Shown here: positions 9,801 to 17,591 of the stretch, one piece after another
Layout of the letters: the number at the start of each line of letters is the position of its first letter
Numbering within the stretch: position 1 is the first letter of the stretch
Source: Paenibacillus harenae DSM 16969
GTDB taxonomy: Bacteria > Bacillota > Bacilli > Paenibacillales > Paenibacillaceae
DNA: 64,000 nucleotides
Direction of reading: 5' to 3'
Assembly (NCBI RefSeq): GCF_000422465.1
Contig: NZ_KE383843.1
Coordinates: 124,001-188,000, forward strand
The notes under the pieces: generated by a model
Seen by the model: the letters and a program-made list of their open reading frames with translations, nothing else
Databases searched by the model: none
What the model was told of the DNA's origin: nothing
Made by a program: the position numbers and the translations under genes

Positions 9801-10947
9801 CGTTCGCATGGAAAGGGATCGCAATGATGCCTTTTTTGGCAGCCGCGGTTGTCACTTCTGCCCATCTGTCGCCATCCTCTTCAACGATCCGGGCAGTGGT
9901 ATCGGAAGCGCTGTCAATTGTTGTGCCGTTTAGCAGCGGCGTCTGTATGACGCTTCCGGTTTCTGCAGCAGCTATCATTGGATCAGGATCAGACGTTTCA
10001 AAGGTGGTTGTCCGAAAAACTTGGTTGCCGATTTGGATAGGAGACTCGTTATAAATCTCAATTCGATCATAGTTCCCTAATGGACCAGAAGCAGGATTAG
10101 GCTGCAGCTTAAGCGTATTAGTCCCCGCCGTTAATTCCACACCAGAGATCTCTTCGAATTTCCATATATTCCATCCGCCTGTGGAAAGACCTTGTAATAG
10201 AAAGGTCTGTTCCCCGTTCACGGTTACTTGACCAGGCCTTGCTGTATTGCCCAGGTTGTACCGGAACCTGATGGTATAAGTGCCGTCTTCGGGCACCACC
10301 ACATTATTCCATTGCAAATAACCATTGCTGCTAGCAGCTATTCCCACATAACCGGTACCAGTAAATCCAGGCGCGTTTACCGCATTATTGCCAAAACTAT
10401 TATTGACATGGGCAGCGCCTGCACCCGTTTCCGCTTCAAAAATGATGTCGTATGGCTTCATTCCCAGATAGTCTATTTCTGGACCATTCTCGCTTTCTGA
10501 AGTGACTGTAACTTTGTTTGTCCCTTGATTCAGCATTACGACAGCCGTTATCGGTGCCCAAGTCGGCGCTGTATTCGCTCCAGTCTGTTCACCTTGGAAA
10601 GTCGTAATATACTGATCGTTCACCTTCAATGCGAAAGGTCTTGGAGTCTGATTATTATTACTGTAATGAAAAGTAAGAACATAATTTCCATCGGCCGGCG
10701 CGGTCACACTCGGCCACGTCATACTAGCGGAATCCGATTTCGCTCCAAGCTTAACGAAGCCTGTCCCGGAATAAGCTGCTCCGCCTCCAAGCGTTTCTAC
10801 ATCAGAACTAACCCTAATATTCTCTGCTGCCTCCGCCTCGTAAATGCTAGAATCCGCAGCATAAGCCTTATCTGTCGAAAATCCTAATGAAGTAAATTGC
10901 CCCAGTGTAAGTGTTACCATGAGTACCAATAAAAAGAGCTTCTTCAA
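6811..10947 (-). CDS. Secreted multimodular beta-helix protein with cohesin-like domain and C-terminal dockerin
   Basis: 1378 residues. Modules in order, approximate: signal peptide 1-31; two CBM6/35-like domains 34-165 and 166-302 (IYEAEAAEN, IIFEAETGAG); a concanavalin-like domain 305-535; a parallel beta-helix 545-955 (YYVSPNGSDLSNG, PGDTVYVMSGTY, many N-N-x-V rungs); a CBM9-like domain 985-1175 (MDGDIDAIWATTP, WEQDSVELFLDE); a cohesin-like domain 1176-1312; and a type I dockerin 1315-1378 with two calcium loops (DVNGPGNTADGKVDIHDL, the first loop enlarged, and DLSGDSAIGIEDL). The TTG start at 10947 is supported by GGAGG with a 9-nt spacer; the nearby ATG is out of frame. Its promoter belongs to the shared regulon (11064-11129). 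Carrying both a cohesin-like and a dockerin domain would let it chain or bridge partners. The beta-helix probably cuts or binds an acidic glycan; the catalytic residues are unknown. Confidence 0.85.
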   Translation of the reverse strand: MKKLFLLVLMVTLTLGQFTSLGFSTDKAYAADSSIYEAEAAENIRVSSDVETLGGGAAYSGTGFVKLGAKSDSASMTWPSVTAPADGNYVLTFHYSNNNQTPRPFALKVNDQYITTFQGEQTGANTAPTWAPITAVVMLNQGTNKVTVTSESENGPEIDYLGMKPYDIIFEAETGAGAAHVNNSFGNNAVNAPGFTGTGYVGIAASSNGYLQWNNVVVPEDGTYTIRFRYNLGNTARPGQVTVNGEQTFLLQGLSTGGWNIWKFEEISGVELTAGTNTLKLQPNPASGPLGNYDRIEIYNESPIQIGNQVFRTTTFETSDPDPMIAAAETGSVIQTPLLNGTTIDSASDTTARIVEEDGDRWAEVTTAAAKKGIIAIPFHANGLTAVKMNSYTLEKTVKLIDLNADYIFHLTNASGSIKSPIYVISRDGKIYARSNNTAAGALTERAVWNENEAVKIKLVFHVDTQSYDMFINDSQVVSSEPIQSDPYIGGLQTFYLAVKDGPHLASTILLDDIELSGSIAAGTAPVTNPNPGAPYVESPYIGDPVNYYVSPNGSDLSNGLTPENSFLTIQKAASLTQPGDTVYVMSGTYRATAHSDRWLNITRSGAYDQVNQEAKYITYTAYDPNNKPKLLLPDNVPGVWNMVAIAANYIIFDGFEVEGNNLNLTLEQGEAVYEDKIAGGTNWAEYARTNTNGIDFNGHHIIARNNHVHHMAGGGIGGKGDYITIENNEIHSNSWYTMYATSGVSFLGNYDVDSNTTDYKIIIRNNRVYDNETKVKWDRTMNYSDGNGIIYDVNQEYKGRTLITNNIVYENGGSGIHTYRSMNVDIINNTVYNNSRSPHMNYANLFANASENINILNNIVYGRAGKPINDDISGYNNVFANNVYFNGVVKVMGTNDRVLDPKFVSLEAGNYDFHLQSDSPAIDYGTQTRAPQTDYAGDARPQGAKYDIGAYETPYTSENPIENDVIVIVEPQPDVTQQMEAAYGTPEMDGDIDAIWATTPSVETSKLFDANKPAAIATVRALWDENNLYVLAEVADPHLSSASSNVWEQDSVELFLDENNAKSDTFGSDDGHYRVNFENLRSGSTKGKNTSSPDSFETATSIDDGGYIVEARLPLTTIDGVIGKILGFEAQVNDDGNGDGVRDNVAKWNNQKNDSHLTTVRWGEVKLVAGGDTGAAQVTDTLSGPAVVRSGDEFKLTYGIVNDDGAEVFVEDLTITYDANAMEILDVVSLKTGFEVAGWSTSEPGKLRILGASAGPSGAVTTSGDLFEITVRASAVSAPTNVVLRTDSTLLNPANEIIVSDAAVLELLVTNQIPGDVNGPGNTADGKVDIHDLLFVSLHYGKNSGSADWEQVKHADLSGDSAIGIEDLSAVAQLILQ

Positions 10948-11063
10948 TCATTTCACCCTCCCTGAAACATTTAGTTACCCCGTAAAATACAGCTACAGTT
11001 GATTCCCATCTTCCTTAGACGATTCGATTTTTCACCTCCATGGATTGATTTTCCTTCTCTTTC

Positions 11064-11129
11064 AACATACCTACAGTTCGCATGAAAACACAGAGCATAG
11101 TTTTAAGATTTGAATTGTTCGTTTAAGAA
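11064..11129 (-). promoter_or_regulatory. Regulon promoter for the dockerin/cohesin operon
   Basis: Minus-strand half-sites CTTAAACGAACA and CTTAAAACTATG lie 20 bp apart (complements at 11123-11127 and 11103-11107), with 32 bp to a TATGTT -10 box (11064-11069). It aligns almost base for base with the promoter at 793-858. Confidence 0.6.
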
Positions 11130-11146
11130 AAAATGACAAAAAGATT

Positions 11147-11187
11147 GGGGATGTCCTAAAAGTCATCAAATGACTAAGGACACCCCC
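11147..11187 (-). terminator. Terminator of the 15617-11194 operon
   Basis: A long stem, GGGGTGTCCTTAGTCAT paired with ATGACTTTTAGGACATCCCC (one bulge), just below the stop at 11194. It is followed on the minus strand by AATCTTTTT. The plus strand also has CCCCCTTTTTT, so it may act in both directions. Confidence 0.75.
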
Positions 11188-11193
11188 TTTTTT

Positions 11194-12006
11194 CTATCCC
11201 ACCCATTGCTCGTATTGCTTCTTCAAGCGCTCCGTCATCCACTCGTTCACTTCCCACAAGTCTGACACCGGCTTGTTCGTAAACGGATCGGTCGGCATAT
11301 ACCCCGGCGGGCCGAACTCGGCCGTAAAGGTCGTCTCCCGCTGGCCCGACTTGCTCTGACGCGTAAAAATCCGCTCCCACCAGCCAAGGAACAAGCCCAG
11401 TTCCTTCTCGAAATAAGGCGACGCCGGATGCGGCACCTGCGGCCCTTCCGGAAAGCCGATGCGGCCGTGAACATGCACCGCCCTTGCGATTGCAAGCCCG
11501 ATCGCTTCCTCCTGATCCTCCAGATGAGACTCGCAAACGTTCATCCAGTGGCTGAAGTCCGCCGTAATTCGAAGCTCGGGAAATTTGTTCAAGAGCCTTG
11601 CTGTCGTCCATGGGGTGAACATTGCGCGGCCACGATGCGTTTCGTGACCGACCTGAATTCCCGCTTTCTGCTCAATTTGCAGCGCTTTCTCGTAGAACCG
11701 GTCTTGATCGGACTCGCTCATGCTGTCTTTCGCGCTATGACAGACAATCAAGACAGGCTCGAAGGTTGCGGCCCGCTCAACCTGCTCCTCAAAGCTGCGG
11801 ACATGATCGCCGGACGTAAACGTCTGAACGATGTAGCGCAATCCGTAACGCTTAAGCGCCTGCTTGAATCCCGCTTCGTCCTCGAGGCTTGGCATTGGAG
11901 CTTCGATACCCGCATAACCCGCTTCCGCGGCGCGCTTTAGCAGCTCTTCGTAGGTTCCTTCCAATCCCCATAATGCTTTGAATACGTTTAACTTCAATTC
12001 ATTCAC
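11194..12006 (-). CDS. Sugar phosphate isomerase/epimerase family protein (xylose isomerase-like TIM barrel)
   Basis: A 270-residue cytoplasmic TIM barrel of the AP endonuclease 2 family. Likely metal ligands are E122 (GHETHRG), D150 (TADFSHW), H178/H180 (VHVHGRIG) and E230 (TAEFGPPGY), a complete set for an active enzyme. The frame opens with GTG at 12006, overlapping the TGA of the dioxygenase gene. However, AAGGAG (12006-12011) is better placed for TTG at 11997 (8-nt spacer), which would give 267 residues. It is the last gene of an apparent five-gene operon, followed by a terminator. Family members isomerise or epimerise free or keto sugars and polyols; some cleave 3-keto C-glycosides. The substrate is unknown. 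Confidence 0.85.
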   Translation of the reverse strand: MNELKLNVFKALWGLEGTYEELLKRAAEAGYAGIEAPMPSLEDEAGFKQALKRYGLRYIVQTFTSGDHVRSFEEQVERAATFEPVLIVCHSAKDSMSESDQDRFYEKALQIEQKAGIQVGHETHRGRAMFTPWTTARLLNKFPELRITADFSHWMNVCESHLEDQEEAIGLAIARAVHVHGRIGFPEGPQVPHPASPYFEKELGLFLGWWERIFTRQSKSGQRETTFTAEFGPPGYMPTDPFTNKPVSDLWEVNEWMTERLKKQYEQWVG

Positions 12007-12878
12007 TCCTTCTTCATGCCCATCGGCATCATCATGCCGTTATCCATCCCCATCATCGTGACGCTTTCGCCGGCCTCATCCGTGTCCGTGAGATAGACCT
12101 CCGTACCGAAAGCCGGCTCCGCATACGGCTGTGAAGTGCTCCCTCTAGCCAGAATCTGGCGGTAGTTACCCGAGTCCCCTTCATAGCCATCGTGATCCCA
12201 AGGCACCCAAGAGCGCGCGTTGCAGTAATGACATACGTATGACCGGCGATATCTGTCCGTCGTACGGTTCGGGTACGAACGGTGGAACAGATGCGAATGG
12301 AAGAACAAGACATCTCCCGCACTCATCTTTACCGGAATGGCAGGAGGATACTTGGCTACAACCTTGGACAGCGTATTCACTTCATCGTCAATGTTGCTGA
12401 CGTTCTGAACGGCATGCAAGTCGCCGAAGGCGTCAAGCGCATGAACGTTGCCTCCCCCGATTCCGTCAGGAGGATACACCGGCTCATGGTTCGAGCCCGA
12501 CACGACCCACAAACAGCCATTCTCTTCATCGACCTCCTCCAGTGCAATCCACGCACCCATCAGCGTATCCGGATGCGTCTTGATGTAGCAGGAATCCTGA
12601 TGCCAGCCTTGACCGCCCTTCCCCGGCGGATTGAGGAACATCATCGATTGAAGCGCATACACGTCGGGACCGATCAGCGCTTCCGTCACGTCGAGAATTC
12701 GCGGGTTCAGCATCCCCCGTTCCGCGGCTGCGATACGGGACAGCATATGAATTCTTGTCGCCTTGGCGAATTCTTCCTTAAGCGGATCGCGACTGTTCGG
12801 ATCGGGCTTCGTATCGAATGATTGCACTTTCATTGTAAAAGAAGCGAGGCCGTCGCCTCCATGGCACGATACCTGCAA
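12003..12878 (-). CDS. Phytanoyl-CoA dioxygenase (PhyH) family protein
   Basis: A non-haem Fe(II)/2-oxoglutarate oxygenase of up to 291 residues. The iron ligands are visible as HQD in GWHQDSCYI and the distal histidine in HSHLFHRSYPN, followed by the 2-oxoglutarate-binding arginine region RYRRSYVCHY. The start is unclear: TTG at 12878 has no good ribosome binding site, and the ATG at 12833 (KVQSFDTKPDPNS) has none either. The N-terminal helical segment usual in the family before this point was not found in any frame. The gene may be slightly truncated at its 5' end, where it abuts the AraC gene stop at 12888. The C-terminus ends in a methionine-rich tail (MMGMDNGMMMPMGM) that looks non-functional. 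The substrate is unknown, probably a small hydroxylatable metabolite. Confidence 0.82.
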   Translation of the reverse strand: MQVSCHGGDGLASFTMKVQSFDTKPDPNSRDPLKEEFAKATRIHMLSRIAAAERGMLNPRILDVTEALIGPDVYALQSMMFLNPPGKGGQGWHQDSCYIKTHPDTLMGAWIALEEVDEENGCLWVVSGSNHEPVYPPDGIGGGNVHALDAFGDLHAVQNVSNIDDEVNTLSKVVAKYPPAIPVKMSAGDVLFFHSHLFHRSYPNRTTDRYRRSYVCHYCNARSWVPWDHDGYEGDSGNYRQILARGSTSQPYAEPAFGTEVYLTDTDEAGESVTMMGMDNGMMMPMGMKKE

Positions 12879-12887
12879 ATGATGGAT

Positions 12888-13796
12888 TTATTTGATATGG
12901 GAATCTTGTACAAGAACTAATCGGTTGGCCGAGTAGTGGGCATCCGGAGCAGTACCAAGGGGCTCCACCGCATGGCGGTACAAGGGTGTGCTGCATCTTT
13001 TAATATATTCCGAAGCGGTGATGCCACGTATTTTCTTGTACATTTTTGAGAAATGATGCTCATCCTTGAATCCGACCTGATAAGCAATTTGCTTAATCGT
13101 TCCTTCTCCTCTCAGCATCCAGTCTTCCGCTCTCCGAAGTCGGAGTTCTAGCAGGAACCGCTTGGGGGTCATGCCGACGGAAGAAGTGAATAATCGCGTA
13201 AAGTGTTCATGCGACCAGCCTGAACGGGCCGCAACCTCCTCGATGCTGATGGTCTCGGCAAGCCGCCCGGCCATATAGTCGATGGCTTGCTGCACAGGGA
13301 CCGGCAGACTCTCCGCCGCATTCGGCGAATAAACGCCCGAAGAAGCCAGCTCTTCCAGAATCGTCAGCGTCAGGACGGACAATCTTCGATGCCAATGGAG
13401 CGGCTGATGATTCGCCGTCCAGAACAGCTTCTTCATAAATCCGGAAACAAGCGGAGCCTGATTGATCGGGAACACAGGCCCTCCCTCCAGCAAGCCGCGA
13501 TACCACGGCTCTTCGTTTCTCATCTCTGCAAATTCGAAATGAACGAACAAGTGGCGGACGTTTTTGCCTGGATCGAAGTGGTAGCTATGCACCTCTTCAG
13601 GTCTAGTAAGCAGGATGCATGGCTCTTTCAGAACAAACGATACGTTGCCAGCGGTATATTTCGTATTCGTCCCCTCGGGGAAATACACCAATTCGAAATC
13701 ATTAATGGTGCGGGGACCTAGCATATAGCCGGATTGCACCCATAGATCGCCTACGCAATGAATGCGCGGCAGACTCGTTAGGGCCGTTTCTGTCAT
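12888..13796 (-). CDS. AraC family transcriptional regulator
   Basis: 302 residues. An N-terminal cupin-like ligand-binding domain (about 1-170, with LVYFPEGTNTKYTAG) is followed by a C-terminal double helix-turn-helix (about 170-270: SIEEVAARSGWSHEHFTRLF; IKQIAYQVGFKDEHHFSKMY). ATG at 13796 overlaps the TGA of the dehydrogenase gene (ATGA) and follows AAGGG; the further upstream TTG at 13805 is less likely. About 30 residues after the HTH (TPLYRHAVEPLGTAP onward) are not part of the family fold. It probably controls its own operon in response to a sugar-like ligand. Confidence 0.88.
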   Translation of the reverse strand: MTETALTSLPRIHCVGDLWVQSGYMLGPRTINDFELVYFPEGTNTKYTAGNVSFVLKEPCILLTRPEEVHSYHFDPGKNVRHLFVHFEFAEMRNEEPWYRGLLEGGPVFPINQAPLVSGFMKKLFWTANHQPLHWHRRLSVLTLTILEELASSGVYSPNAAESLPVPVQQAIDYMAGRLAETISIEEVAARSGWSHEHFTRLFTSSVGMTPKRFLLELRLRRAEDWMLRGEGTIKQIAYQVGFKDEHHFSKMYKKIRGITASEYIKRCSTPLYRHAVEPLGTAPDAHYSANRLVLVQDSHIK

Positions 13797-14770
13797 AGAA
13801 AACAACCCTTATTCACCAAGTGCTCCGGCCGTTGTCCTTGTAATCCGCGAATTAAGTTATCCGCAGCTAACTCAGCCATTAACGTCCTGGTGCGGATGGA
13901 AGCACTGCCAATATGGGGCAGTGTGACTACATTCGGCAGCTTGAGCAGCGGATGATCCATCCGGATGGGCTCTTGCTCGAAAACATCCAACCCAGCGGCC
14001 CATATCTTGCCCTGCGTCAACGCATCATAAAGGGCTTCCTCGTCCACGATGCCTCCACGCGCGGTGTTGATCAAGACAGCTGTGGACTTCATCAGCTCTA
14101 GCTCCCGCTTCCCAATGAGATGATACGTCTCGTCGCTCAGCGTGGTCATCAAGCATACGAAATCGGATTGGGCTAGAAGATCATCCAATTCCGCGTATTC
14201 GATGCCGCTCTCCTGCTCTGCATCAAGCTTGCGGCTCCGGTTAAAGTAGAGCACACGCATATCGAAGCCCTTCGCCCGCTTGGCCAACGCCTGTCCAATT
14301 CGGCCCAATCCGATAATCCCCATGGTCGATTGGTAGATATCCTGTCCCGTCAGCTGCATGGGAGACCAGGTTTTCCATTCGCCATTCCGCAAATATTGGG
14401 AAGCCTCCACAACCCTTCGAGAGGTCGCCATTAATAAAGCAAAGGTTAAGTCCGCCGTAGTCTCCGTAAGCACACCCGGGGTATTCGTCACCATAATGGC
14501 TCTGCTGCTAGCTTCAGCCACATCAATGTTGTTGTAGCCGACGGCCATGTTACTAACCACCTTCAAATGGGACGCTTGCTCTAGCAGGGGTTGATCGATC
14601 GCCTCGGTAAGCAAGCACAGTAAGCCTTTGGCATCCCTAACCTTTTGCTCTAGCACATCTCTAGGAACGGGGATCTCTTCCTCGTCCCACATGTCCACTT
14701 CACACACCGATGTAAGCTTGTTCAGCGCACTGGATGGAATCTTTCTTGTAATAAAGATTTTTGGCTTCAT
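13793..14770 (-). CDS. D-isomer-specific 2-hydroxyacid dehydrogenase
   Basis: A 325-residue NAD(P)-dependent oxidoreductase of the glyoxylate/hydroxypyruvate/2-ketogluconate reductase group. The Rossmann motif GIIGLGRIGQALAKR is present, and the catalytic triad is seen as R in NTARGGIVDE, E in LDVFEQEP and H in LPHIGSAS. The frame is open to 14872, but AAGGGAG with an 8-nt spacer selects ATG at 14770 (MKPKIFITRKIP), which matches the family N-terminus. It begins 13 nt after the upstream AraC gene and overlaps the next AraC gene by 4 nt, so translation is probably coupled. Expected role: reduction of a 2-keto acid from uronate or aldonate catabolism. Confidence 0.9.
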   Translation of the reverse strand: MKPKIFITRKIPSSALNKLTSVCEVDMWDEEEIPVPRDVLEQKVRDAKGLLCLLTEAIDQPLLEQASHLKVVSNMAVGYNNIDVAEASSRAIMVTNTPGVLTETTADLTFALLMATSRRVVEASQYLRNGEWKTWSPMQLTGQDIYQSTMGIIGLGRIGQALAKRAKGFDMRVLYFNRSRKLDAEQESGIEYAELDDLLAQSDFVCLMTTLSDETYHLIGKRELELMKSTAVLINTARGGIVDEEALYDALTQGKIWAAGLDVFEQEPIRMDHPLLKLPNVVTLPHIGSASIRTRTLMAELAADNLIRGLQGQRPEHLVNKGCFL

Positions 14771-14783
14771 TTCATCAACTCCC

Positions 14784-15617
14784 TTATCCTTTACGATAAT
14801 CCCTTGGCGATAAGCCCACTTCCCGTGTAAACAGCTTGGAAAAATATAGCGGATCCTCATAGCCAATATCACGAGCTATCTCCGAAACAGGAGCGAACCC
14901 GTTGCGCAGCAGCATCTTGGCCTTCTCCAGCCGCACTTTATGTAAGTATTGAACATAACTGTATCCTGTATATTTTTTAAATAGTAACGAGAAATAGCTG
15001 ACCGACAAGGAGCAATATTGTGCCATTTGCTCTCTGTTTAACGGTTCTCTGAAGAGTTCATGCACATGCTCCATAGCACGGTGAATCGACTGCTCTGCCC
15101 TTAATTCGGATAATGGCTTGGACGCCTGCATCCCTTCCAGTTGATCCAATAAATGAATAAGAAAATTGCGGGAGCGCCACTCATACCCCGGACCCTTATC
15201 ATTCCACAGCAGAAGCAACTGCCGGAACTGCTCTTCTGCCCGCGTGACACTGTCAAGCTCAAGCACATGCGGAAGACGCAAGGAAGTACGGGAACTCTTC
15301 GAGGTTAACTCCCGTCCTTCCCATTCTATTAATCGATAATCGAAATGCACAGCAATATATAATAGCGGATTAGTAGACTCCGTGGTAAACCTCAACCGGA
15401 CACCAGGCGGCGAGACGTGATAAAAACACCCTTTGCGCAGCATATAGCTCTCATCATTAATCTCCAGTTTCCCTTCGCCGCTGACGACATACCCCATATT
15501 ACACATTTGGGTGGAAGGGATGACCACCTCATATTGGTGATTGCTCCAGTGCTGCTTATCCCGAAACAAAACATCGACAACTCTGGGCATAAACCGATTC
15601 ATGAAATCCTGATCCAT
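14784..15617 (-). CDS. AraC family transcriptional regulator
   Basis: 277 residues: an N-terminal cupin domain (about 20-110, MGYVVSGEGKLEIND, FHVSPPG-like HVSPPGVRLRF) and a C-terminal two-HTH AraC domain (about 175-277, NREQMAQYCSLSVSYFSLLF; PVSEIARDIGYEDPLYFSKLF). It is the first gene of the operon running to 11194. The ligand is unknown. Two AraC genes within one five-gene operon is unusual. Confidence 0.88.
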   Translation of the reverse strand: MDQDFMNRFMPRVVDVLFRDKQHWSNHQYEVVIPSTQMCNMGYVVSGEGKLEINDESYMLRKGCFYHVSPPGVRLRFTTESTNPLLYIAVHFDYRLIEWEGRELTSKSSRTSLRLPHVLELDSVTRAEEQFRQLLLLWNDKGPGYEWRSRNFLIHLLDQLEGMQASKPLSELRAEQSIHRAMEHVHELFREPLNREQMAQYCSLSVSYFSLLFKKYTGYSYVQYLHKVRLEKAKMLLRNGFAPVSEIARDIGYEDPLYFSKLFTREVGLSPRDYRKG

Positions 15618-15643
15618 CCCCGCACCTCCAACCCTGATTTAAT

Positions 15644-15684
15644 AGGAAAAACGGCCTTTCTCTATTATAAGAGATAAGCCGTTT
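15644..15684 (-). terminator. Terminator of the FAD oxidoreductase pair
   Basis: AAACGGC...GCCGTTT outer stem (15649-15655 with 15678-15684) with an inner TCTCT/AGAGA stem. On the minus strand it is followed by TTTTTCC. It sits just below the stop at 15690. Confidence 0.75.
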
Positions 15685-15689
15685 GATTC

Positions 15690-17591
15690 CTATTCCATCC
15701 AATGCTGGACTCGTTTTTCACAAATGTACTTAACCCGGTCATTCATATTTTTCTTCAAGAATCCATTCGCTTCTTTAAGATGAGTTTTAAGAGTAATGAC
15801 TAATTCTAGTTTAGGGTCGGCAAGCCGCTTCGTTAACAGCTCGGTCACCTGACTTCTCCATTCAGGGATAGCATCGGCGATTCGAATGGCAGCGATCATG
15901 GAGAAAGAGAAGAACTGGAAATATAGCTCCTTGAGATCAAAAATGAATTCATCATTGCTTCGATCCACATCCATTTTGTCGATGAAAGCATCGCTTTGTA
16001 TGAAAGAGAGCAGCTCTGGCATGATGTCTTGATCCTTTAGCCGGCCCAGCAAATAAATGGCTGCAAATACATGAGGTTGATTGAACTTACGGCTAGACTT
16101 TGGCACATAGAGATCTCGGCGATAGACCATCTCCCGCAGTACAGGCAAACAAGCAGGATCACCGATCAACCCAAGCGCCAGTGCACAGTTTTTACGAAGC
16201 AAGCCGTAATCCTGCTCACCCATCCAATCCTGTAAGGTTCCCCTCATCTGATCGCCCAACCGCTTGGTCGACCAGATAGCAAAGCCCGATTTATCAAAGC
16301 TTAGGGCTTCCTTTATCTCTTGCGGATCGTTCAGCCACTTCATAGCAGGGACAGTCAGCTCATCATTCGATTCTTGCGGCGTGATCTCCTTAAATTCAGG
16401 TCGGTCTCCTGCTCTCATGCACCTGGTCTCGAGCTGCAGCTCGACCAGTTGTTCATAGGAAATCTCTCTGATTGGAACTTCCTCCGTAATGGACAAATAC
16501 GCCATATTCGCAGCGGTCTCACCGCATTTCTCCATATCCCGCTTCTGCCTTATGGCAGAGGCGATGTCATGATCCAGCGAAATACAGCGGCCAGCGGCCA
16601 GCAAACCGTCAAATCCTCTAGGGATTAAGCTCCCTCTTGGTATCGGAACGTTGAAGCAGGGACCAAACAAGCTGGCTGCGACAAGCCAATCCTGTTGGGT
16701 ATTGCTTTCGAATGCCATATCCTTCCCATGGTTATCCAAGTTGGAGAAGCCTTGAAATACAGGCTCTCTTGTTACCCGGCCTTCAAGGAAATCCGCGAAG
16801 GTAACTCTCTCTTCCCCCACTATATTGCGACTTTCACGTATACCTAGCAGCTGGCAGATCTTCAGCAGCATAGACTCTGCCTCATAACGCTCCTGCAAGT
16901 GGGTACCTAACAGATTAGATTCGAAGATCGCACGGGTCACATCCTCCGCATTACTGATATCCATGTAGCCTGAATCCGTATAGAAGTTGCCTACTTTAAG
17001 ATTAGGGTACAATCTCATCTGCACATTGGAGAAAGGCTGGCAAGTTCCATCCATTTCTCTGCCCATATCGAAGGAGCAGCCAGCTAGCTCGCAAACCTCC
17101 GCATTTCCGGTACTGTCGATAACGAACTTCGCTGAAGTATGATGAACGCCAGTCGGCGATACCCAGCGTAAGCCCTTCACCGCCTGGCCCTCCAGGTACA
17201 CTCCTATAACATAAGATTCATATTCAACATCGACGCCTGCCTTAACCGCTTCGGAATCAATCACCCAGTTTTTAATCTCGGAATGCACACCTAGGAAGGG
17301 TACGAAATCATCTTGCCTCTGATACGCAGCCACTTGACTGTCTATGGGCTCAAAAATCCCGCCCCGGTTGCCATAGTAATAGCCTACAACACCACCGGTC
17401 GTCCCTGTCCCGCCCATGCAAGAGAGCTTCTCTATCCCTAGCACCTTCAAGCCTTTTTGAGCTGCACGGATGGCGGCCATGGAACCCGCCGTACCGAGCC
17501 CTACTACGATTACGTCATAGTGATCCTCGAACGCGGCCGTGCTAGCCGATGGCGTAATTACCCCAGCATGTTTCTCCATTAAACGCATCAT
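15690..17591 (-). CDS. FAD-dependent oxidoreductase (FAD_oxidored family)
   Basis: A 633-residue cytoplasmic flavoprotein. A Rossmann FAD-binding motif lies near residues 27-45 (VIVVGLGTAGSMAAIRAAQ), followed by IEKLSCMGGTGTTGG, the usual FAD-contacting glycine run of this family. The C-terminal 150 residues are alpha-helical and HEAT-like (ALALGLIGDPACLPVLREM). ATG ATG at 17591 overlaps the TGA of the upstream flavoprotein gene, with GGGGGTGG before it, so the two are translationally coupled. The substrate is unknown; relatives oxidise hydroxyl groups of sugars or polyols. Its tight pairing with a second FAD protein suggests one oxidation system. Confidence 0.85.
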   Translation of the reverse strand: MMRLMEKHAGVITPSASTAAFEDHYDVIVVGLGTAGSMAAIRAAQKGLKVLGIEKLSCMGGTGTTGGVVGYYYGNRGGIFEPIDSQVAAYQRQDDFVPFLGVHSEIKNWVIDSEAVKAGVDVEYESYVIGVYLEGQAVKGLRWVSPTGVHHTSAKFVIDSTGNAEVCELAGCSFDMGREMDGTCQPFSNVQMRLYPNLKVGNFYTDSGYMDISNAEDVTRAIFESNLLGTHLQERYEAESMLLKICQLLGIRESRNIVGEERVTFADFLEGRVTREPVFQGFSNLDNHGKDMAFESNTQQDWLVAASLFGPCFNVPIPRGSLIPRGFDGLLAAGRCISLDHDIASAIRQKRDMEKCGETAANMAYLSITEEVPIREISYEQLVELQLETRCMRAGDRPEFKEITPQESNDELTVPAMKWLNDPQEIKEALSFDKSGFAIWSTKRLGDQMRGTLQDWMGEQDYGLLRKNCALALGLIGDPACLPVLREMVYRRDLYVPKSSRKFNQPHVFAAIYLLGRLKDQDIMPELLSFIQSDAFIDKMDVDRSNDEFIFDLKELYFQFFSFSMIAAIRIADAIPEWRSQVTELLTKRLADPKLELVITLKTHLKEANGFLKKNMNDRVKYICEKRVQHWME

